Positions 5,681-9,187 of a stretch of 9,187 nucleotides of DNA are shown one piece after another (position 1 is the first letter of the stretch; each line of letters opens with the position of its first letter). The notes under the pieces are model-generated. The model searched no databases and was not told the DNA's origin. It worked only from the letters and a program-made list of their open reading frames with translations. Source of the DNA: Acutalibacter sp. (GTDB taxonomy: Bacteria > Bacillota > Clostridia > Oscillospirales > Acutalibacteraceae); contig JAAWSH010000048.1 of NCBI GenBank assembly GCA_022801475.1, forward strand, positions 1 through 9,187, written 5' to 3'. A program made the translations under genes and the position numbers.

Positions 5681-6007
5681 ATGAAAAACTCTTTGGAATG
5701 CCAAGTGACCTCCTGCCGGCACAATGAGAAAAACCTCTGCTGCCTGTCCAGCATCCATGTGGACGGCCCTGCCGCCTGCCAGTGCGACCAGACCTGCTGC
5801 GAGTCCTATGAGCCCAGAACCCAGGGCGGCAGCAACGCGATCTCTAGCCACAGCCCCTCCCCTGAGACCGCCATTGACTGTAAGGCCCACAACTGCACCT
5901 ACAATGATGACTGTAAGTGCACGGCCGAGTGCGTCTGTGTGGGCTGCTGCTGTTCGGACGTAAATTCTAAGAGCGGCACCGAGTGCTGCACCTTCCGTCA
6001 GGGCTAA
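5681..6007 (+). CDS. Cysteine-rich protein with two DUF1540 domains
   Basis: This 108-residue protein has 19 cysteines and no signal peptide. Two copies of the DUF1540 pattern are visible. The first starts at Cys7 with CQVTSCRHN, then Cys20-Cys21, IHVDG, and a CQCDQTCC cluster. The second starts at Cys67 with CKAHNCTYND, then CKC (78-80), CVC-x-x-CCC (84-91) and TECCTF near the end. A Ser/Gly/Asn/Pro linker (about 46-64) joins them. DUF1540 proteins are small, probably metal-binding proteins of Firmicutes with no settled biochemical role. Metal binding here is inferred from the paired Cys clusters. GAGGG lies 7 nt before the ATG, and a strong terminator follows at 6018, so it is monocistronic. 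Its leader is unusually long and contains the 168-nt palindrome. Confidence 0.88.
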   Translation: MKNSLECQVTSCRHNEKNLCCLSSIHVDGPAACQCDQTCCESYEPRTQGGSNAISSHSPSPETAIDCKAHNCTYNDDCKCTAECVCVGCCCSDVNSKSGTECCTFRQG

Positions 6008-6017
6008 AGCTCTTCTC

Positions 6018-6052
6018 AACAGCTGGCTGAAAAGGCCGGCTGTTTCTTTTTT
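6018..6052 (+). terminator. Rho-independent terminator after the DUF1540 gene
   Basis: ACAGCTGGC (6019-6027) pairs with GCCGGCTGT (6035-6043), with one G-U pair and a 7-nt loop. TTTCTTTTTT follows directly. A textbook terminator 11 nt after the stop codon. Confidence 0.9.
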
Positions 6053-6056
6053 ATAG

Positions 6057-6085
6057 TGGAAATTTTGTCTAGCATCTGTTATAAT
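6057..6085 (+). promoter_or_regulatory. Extended -10 promoter for the ADP-ribosylglycohydrolase operon
   Basis: TGtTATAAT (6077-6085) is a perfect extended -10. A 4-of-6 match to the -35 box, TGGAAA (6057-6062), sits 17 bp upstream of the -10 hexamer. The likely transcript start is about 35 nt before the gene's start codon. Confidence 0.72.
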
Positions 6086-6124
6086 ATAGAAAAGCCATTA
6101 CCCACAAGCGGAAGGAGGAGCCGT

Positions 6125-6967
6125 ATGTACGGCGCGATTTTGGGCGACATTGCCGGTTCCCGGTTCGAGTTCACCCGCCCCGACCCCTTTGACTGGCGGG
6201 GCGAGGAGCTCTTTACCGGCATGAGCAAATATACCGACGACACTGTGCTAACCGTGGCCACCAAGTACGCGGTGCTTACCGGCACCCCCTATTTTAGGGC
6301 TTACCGCCGCTTTGGCCGCCGGTATATGCAGGCTGGGTATGGGCCCATGTTCAAAAACTGGCTCCACGCCCGGTCGGACCGCGGTTACAACAGCTACGGA
6401 AATGGCTCCGCCATGCGGGTCAGCTATATTGGCTGGCATTTTTCCACTTTGGCGGAGGTGGAAGAGCAGGCCGCCCTCAGCTCCATGTGCACCCATAATC
6501 ATCCCGAGGGAATAAAGGCCGCCCAGGCCACAGCCGCCGCTGTGTTTATGGCACGTACCGGAGCCTCTAAGTGGGAGATTGCCCACTATCTGCGCAAAAG
6601 GTACCGCTATGTGGTGGGCCGGCCCCTCGTCACCTACCGGCCTTTTGGCAAGTTTGACGTTACCGCTATGGGCACCATGCCCCTGGCCATCCGCTGCTTT
6701 CTGGAGTCTGAGGACTGGGAAAGCTGCATACGGAACGTGTACAGCGTCCGCTGCGATACGGACACCGTGGGCTGCATCGCGGGGGGAATTGCCGACGCCT
6801 TTTATGGCGGCACCGGCCAAGAGGAGGACGCCCTGCTGCGGCGGTTTTTAATCCGCCCCAACGCCCTGGGCGAGTTCGACACCTATTTGTACGAATGGGC
6901 CGTGAAATCTTCCGGCGGCATGGGCCGGGAGGATGAAGGAGAGAGAGGAGTTGCAGGAGGAGAATGA
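6125..6967 (+). CDS. ADP-ribosylglycohydrolase (DraG/ARH family)
   Basis: This 280-residue cytosolic enzyme belongs to the family that removes ADP-ribose from modified proteins or other targets using two metal ions. The N-terminus MYGAILGDIAGSRFEF is typical of the bacterial branch. Metal-binding residues are visible as YTDDT (Thr37, Asp38, Asp39) and CDTDTVG (Asp211, Asp213, Thr214). GNGSAMRV (92-99) and HNHPEG (124-129) are further family motifs, and AGGIADAFYGG follows the second metal site. All known catalytic positions appear intact, so it should be active. The ATG at 6125 has AAGGAGG 6 nt upstream; the longer frame from 6056 overlaps the promoter and was rejected. The last 20 or so residues are Glu/Gly-rich. 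The stop overlaps the next start as ATGA. The target, whether protein, nucleic acid or small molecule, cannot be told. Confidence 0.9.
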   Translation: MYGAILGDIAGSRFEFTRPDPFDWRGEELFTGMSKYTDDTVLTVATKYAVLTGTPYFRAYRRFGRRYMQAGYGPMFKNWLHARSDRGYNSYGNGSAMRVSYIGWHFSTLAEVEEQAALSSMCTHNHPEGIKAAQATAAAVFMARTGASKWEIAHYLRKRYRYVVGRPLVTYRPFGKFDVTAMGTMPLAIRCFLESEDWESCIRNVYSVRCDTDTVGCIAGGIADAFYGGTGQEEDALLRRFLIRPNALGEFDTYLYEWAVKSSGGMGREDEGERGVAGGE

Positions 6968-7461
6968 TCATTCAAACCTATCAGTCAAACCTGGTCCTAC
7001 GCACACTGAAAGCCGGCGACGTGTACCGCGCCAAGCCGAACCTTGGGCTGCGGGGAGAGTACGACGCCTTGATCGACATGTTCGGCCTGCACTGCGAGTG
7101 CCCCATTTTCGCGGTGGTCAAAGGACGCAAGCAGAATACCGGCGGAAAGGTCTCCGGCTCGGTGCGGCTGACCCTGGACGTGCCTGACGACCAGATTCAT
7201 CTGACAGAATATAGCGAGTGGGCGGACTTTCTCTATGTATTTAAATACACCCGTCCGGGCAACTACAAGTCCCTGCGGCCAGACTGCGAAGAGATCTCGG
7301 TGCGGGACTATAACCAGCTTATTGAGAAGCTGAAACTGCAAAAAAAGCCCTCTCAGTACGACTGCCCCCAGGTCGTGTTGGAGCGCATTGAGCCGGGATG
7401 GCTGAAGAGCGTAAAGATTTTTGGAAAATCTGGGCTTTTGATGCGGATGCTGGGACGATAA
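6964..7461 (+). CDS. DUF3841-like protein of unknown function, coupled to the hydrolase
   Basis: This 165-residue soluble protein begins IIQTYQSNLVLRTLKAGDVY and contains YDALIDMFGLHCECPIFAV (33-51), a VRLTLDVPDDQIHLTEY segment (67-83) and a SEWADFLYVFKY segment (84-95). This order recalls DUF3841: an early QT motif, a YxWM-like helix, PIW/PIF, VP-DD, LxxxxxW. The assignment is from memory and several consensus residues differ, so it is tentative. The C-terminal part (about 105-165) holds a predicted helix (DYNQLIEKLKLQKK) and the stretch PQVVLERIEPGWLKS, with a basic end. The start overlaps the hydrolase stop by 4 nt, with GGAGGAG just upstream, so expression is tightly linked. No catalytic residues can be named. 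A role as substrate, partner or writer for the hydrolase is inference. Confidence 0.8.
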   Translation: MIIQTYQSNLVLRTLKAGDVYRAKPNLGLRGEYDALIDMFGLHCECPIFAVVKGRKQNTGGKVSGSVRLTLDVPDDQIHLTEYSEWADFLYVFKYTRPGNYKSLRPDCEEISVRDYNQLIEKLKLQKKPSQYDCPQVVLERIEPGWLKSVKIFGKSGLLMRMLGR

Positions 7462-7517
7462 GCAGAGAAAACATAAGTGCAAAAGCAAAAATGGCCACAC
7501 CCTGTAAAGAAGCGAAG

Positions 7518-7556
7518 GGGCAAGATAAACCACCATGGTTTGTCTTGCCCTTTTTT
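7518..7556 (+). terminator. Strong rho-independent terminator, possibly bidirectional
   Basis: A 14-bp stem (7518-7531 with 7537-7550, one G-T pairing) with a 5-nt loop is followed by six T's. It ends the hydrolase/DUF3841 transcript. The same hairpin read on the minus strand lies 68 nt past the NUDIX stop but lacks a T tract there, so any function on that side is weak. Confidence 0.9.
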
Positions 7557-7617
7557 AATAGCTAACCCACCATATTTTCAGGAAAAGCGCCTGTGGAAAA
7601 AGCTAAAACCAAAGTTT

Positions 7618-8136
7618 TCATTCAAACAGTCCTTCCGCTATCAGTAATTCAAGAACGCGGGCTTCTCGTTCCAGCATCATCTGATTATCAGGGCCTTGTA
7701 TTACCTGGCGGTTTTGCCTGATTGCAAATTTTGGAGCGACATATTCTAAAATATAGTTTTCTTCCGCTTCGTAATCATCCAGCGTTTGCGGTACGACATT
7801 CTCTTCGGCCTTGCAAAGATAGTAATAGTTATCCTGTACAAAACACTCTCTGGCGTCCCGGTCACTTTTTTGGATCCGATGTACATACCCGTATTCCTTG
7901 ACCGTACCGGGAAGAACGACTAAGCCTGCTTCTTCCCGCGTTTCCCGTATCATCGCGTCCAGAGGATTCTCTCCATCTTCTATGCCGCCACCTGGAAATT
8001 TATAATAGCCGTACTTGAGACTATGAATCATAGCTGCCTTTTGGTTCTTGATCACTATGCTTCTGGCAGAGTTGCGGATAAAAGAATGGGTACACTGGCA
8101 ATAGTCCTTTCGATCCATTTCAAATAATAATCTCAT
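7618..8136 (-). CDS. NUDIX hydrolase
   Basis: This 172-residue soluble enzyme belongs to the family that hydrolyses nucleoside diphosphates linked to another moiety. The full Nudix box is present at residues 50-72: Gly50, Glu56, Arg64-Glu65, Glu68-Glu69 and Gly71, in the consensus spacing GX5EX7REUXEEXGU. The box is preceded by a short strand and GYYKFPGGG. The substrate cannot be predicted. I chose the ATG at 8136, which overlaps the prmC stop as ATGA and has AGAGG 5 nt upstream; the next Met (8118) lacks a binding site. The frame stays open further upstream (to 8427) but that is prmC in another register. Base composition is clearly lower in GC than its neighbours (two 60-base samples gave 47% and 37%, against 65% in prmC), which suggests it was acquired separately. 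Confidence 0.93.
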   Translation of the reverse strand: MRLLFEMDRKDYCQCTHSFIRNSARSIVIKNQKAAMIHSLKYGYYKFPGGGIEDGENPLDAMIRETREEAGLVVLPGTVKEYGYVHRIQKSDRDARECFVQDNYYYLCKAEENVVPQTLDDYEAEENYILEYVAPKFAIRQNRQVIQGPDNQMMLEREARVLELLIAEGLFE

Positions 8137-9026
8137 AGCAGCCTCTGCCACCCCAAACCAAAATTTCCTGTTTCGCGCATTTTCTTCCCCAGTACCACCC
8201 GGTCCAGGCCCCCCAGGTCCTTTCGCACCTGTACTCTCTGAAATCCGCTGTCCTGAAAAAGTTTTTTCACCGCCTGTCCCTGCGTGCTGCCAATTTCCAC
8301 CCCCAGCAGCCCCCCGGGTCTTAGCAGCCGGGCCCACCAACTGGTAATGGCCCGATAAAACACCAGCCCGTCTGGACCTCCGTCCAGGGCAGCGGCGGGC
8401 TCCCGCCGTACCTCTGGTTGAAGGCACAGCAAGTCCCCGCTCTCAATGTAGGGTGGGTTTGCGGCAATAAAGTCCAGCCCCTCTGGCAGGTTCTCCGGCA
8501 GTTCCGGGCTCAGCACGTCGGCCTCCAGGGCCTCCACTTGAAAGCCGCTATACCTGGCCAAATTTTTACGCAGATAGGCCAGCGCCGCCGGGTCCTTCTC
8601 CACACAAAAGACCTTTGCCGCCGGCAGCAGACTGCACAGCCCTAGGCCCACAGCCCCGGTGCCCGCGCACAGGTCCAGGCCGACCCTCCGGGCATCTGCG
8701 TCCATGGCCCCGGCCATTGCCTCCACCAGTACGGCGGTGTCCTCTCGAGGAGCCAGCACGCCTTCTCCCACAAACAGCTCTAGGCCCATAAAGGGCCAGC
8801 TGCCCACAATATACTGCAAGGGTCGGCGTTCCTCGCGTTGAGCAAGGGCCAAAAGAAAGGCCCGCTCCTTTTGTGCTGAGGGCTCTTCCGCCCCGTGCAC
8901 CGCTAGCCCCGGGCGGTCCAGGCCCAGAAAATGCTGGACCAGCACCCCAGCGTCAAAGCCTGGCGTATCAATGCCCGCCTGGCTTAGCCGGTCCTTTGCC
9001 AGTAAGTACAGCGCTCGGTGGGTCAT
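8133..9026 (-). CDS. prmC: Peptide chain release factor N5-glutamine methyltransferase
   Basis: PrmC uses S-adenosylmethionine to methylate the glutamine of the GGQ motif in release factors RF1 and RF2, which speeds translation termination. This 297-residue protein has the helical N-terminal substrate domain (about 1-75), then PLQYIVGSWPFMGLELFVGE (69-88) and LAPREDTAVLVE, the SAM-binding motif DLCAGTGAVGLGL (118-130), VEKDP, and the catalytic NPPY (190-193). The downstream EPAAALDGGPDGLVFYRAI is also diagnostic. The usual Glu after the PRxDT stretch is Ala here. The protein ends with about 15 residues (KKMRETGNFGLGWQRLL) beyond where family members usually stop after RVVLG. The start overlaps the DUF1385 gene by 4 nt and the stop overlaps the NUDIX gene by 4 nt. 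prfA, a common neighbour, is not seen. Confidence 0.94.
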   Translation of the reverse strand: MTHRALYLLAKDRLSQAGIDTPGFDAGVLVQHFLGLDRPGLAVHGAEEPSAQKERAFLLALAQREERRPLQYIVGSWPFMGLELFVGEGVLAPREDTAVLVEAMAGAMDADARRVGLDLCAGTGAVGLGLCSLLPAAKVFCVEKDPAALAYLRKNLARYSGFQVEALEADVLSPELPENLPEGLDFIAANPPYIESGDLLCLQPEVRREPAAALDGGPDGLVFYRAITSWWARLLRPGGLLGVEIGSTQGQAVKKLFQDSGFQRVQVRKDLGGLDRVVLGKKMRETGNFGLGWQRLL

Positions 9027-9187
9027 TTCACCAAGTCCTCGCCGTTTTCCGGAATCACCGCCTCCATAGCGGCAATGGCGGCCTCAATCATTTTGTCGTC
9101 CGGCTCCTTCACGGTGATGCGCTGCATCCACAGCCCCGGGGCCGTAATGATCCGGGACAGCAGGCAATCGTGGCGGGCGCAGAGCTT
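9023..9187 (-). CDS. DUF1385 (YqhQ-like) protein, 3' end (partial)
   Basis: Read from the right edge, the minus strand encodes the last 54 residues of a protein and then TGA at 9023-9025. The segment APGLWMQRITVKEPDDKMIE, followed by AAIAAMEAVIPENGE, matches the C-terminal end of DUF1385 membrane proteins (PGLWLQRLTTKEPDD-type in relatives). The N-terminal and membrane-spanning part is outside the window. DUF1385 genes often precede prmC in Firmicutes, which supports the call. The stop overlaps the prmC start as ATGA. Its function is not established; it is thought to be an integral membrane protein. Confidence 0.85.
   Translation of the reverse strand, partial: KLCARHDCLLSRIITAPGLWMQRITVKEPDDKMIEAAIAAMEAVIPENGEDLVK

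Noticed and set aside
5481..5684. 67-residue open frame in the long palindrome
   Set aside because: TTG start without a binding site, overlaps the DUF1540 start, and the DNA is better explained as an inverted repeat.
8137..8427. Longer NUDIX start giving a 269-residue protein
   Set aside because: The extension lies wholly within prmC in another register, is Arg/Gly-rich, and the ATG at 8136 has a binding site and overlaps the prmC stop.
1..9187. CRISPR array, tRNA or rRNA genes, prophage genes
   Set aside because: No regularly spaced direct repeats, no cloverleaf or rRNA-like sequence, and no phage structural genes were seen.

Overview
The window looks like chromosomal DNA of a moderately GC-rich Firmicute of class Clostridia, most likely a gut Oscillospiraceae/Ruminococcaceae-type genome. 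The basis is strong AGGAGG-type ribosome binding sites, ATGA stop/start overlaps, rho-independent terminators with T tracts, and families such as DUF1540, DUF1385-prmC and an ADP-ribosylglycohydrolase. No plasmid or phage structural genes, rRNA, tRNA or CRISPR array are visible. No homology search was possible, so family names come from motifs and memory.

Layout, left to right. (1) 1-671, minus: 5' part of an FGGY-family sugar kinase, running off the left edge. (2) 672-1119: a gene-free, heavily folded stretch whose core (693-991) is bounded by perfect 17-bp inverted repeats and looks like a dispersed intergenic repeat. (3) 1120-2678, plus: an ECF-type sigma factor overlapped by 4 nt by a single-pass membrane protein, its probable anti-sigma factor; a terminator follows. 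(4) 2812-3420, plus: a stand-alone serine recombinase with its own promoter. (5) 3580-4434 and 4571-5167, minus: a TIM-barrel-like protein and a coiled-coil conserved protein, both of unknown function. (6) 5168-5680: a 513-nt gene-free region with a 14-bp inverted repeat pair (5320-5448) and a 168-nt imperfect palindrome (5474-5641). (7) 5681-6007, plus: a cysteine-rich protein with two DUF1540 domains, then a terminator. (8) 6125-7461, plus: an ADP-ribosylglycohydrolase overlapped by 4 nt by a DUF3841-like protein, with a clear promoter before and terminator after. (9) 7618-9187, minus: the 3' end of a DUF1385 (YqhQ-like) gene, prmC, and a NUDIX hydrolase, each overlapping the next by 4 nt.

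How the genes may work together. The sigma/anti-sigma pair is a self-contained envelope-signal module. The hydrolase and DUF3841-like gene form a two-gene cassette that may reverse, and possibly install, ADP-ribosylation; the second half of that idea is inference. DUF1385-prmC is a housekeeping block linked to translation termination. It appears to have gained a lower-GC NUDIX gene, at a position where prfA is often found in related genomes. The points most worth a second look are the hydrolase/DUF3841 pair, the long palindrome before the DUF1540 gene, the inverted-repeat-bounded element at 693-991 and the NUDIX junction.
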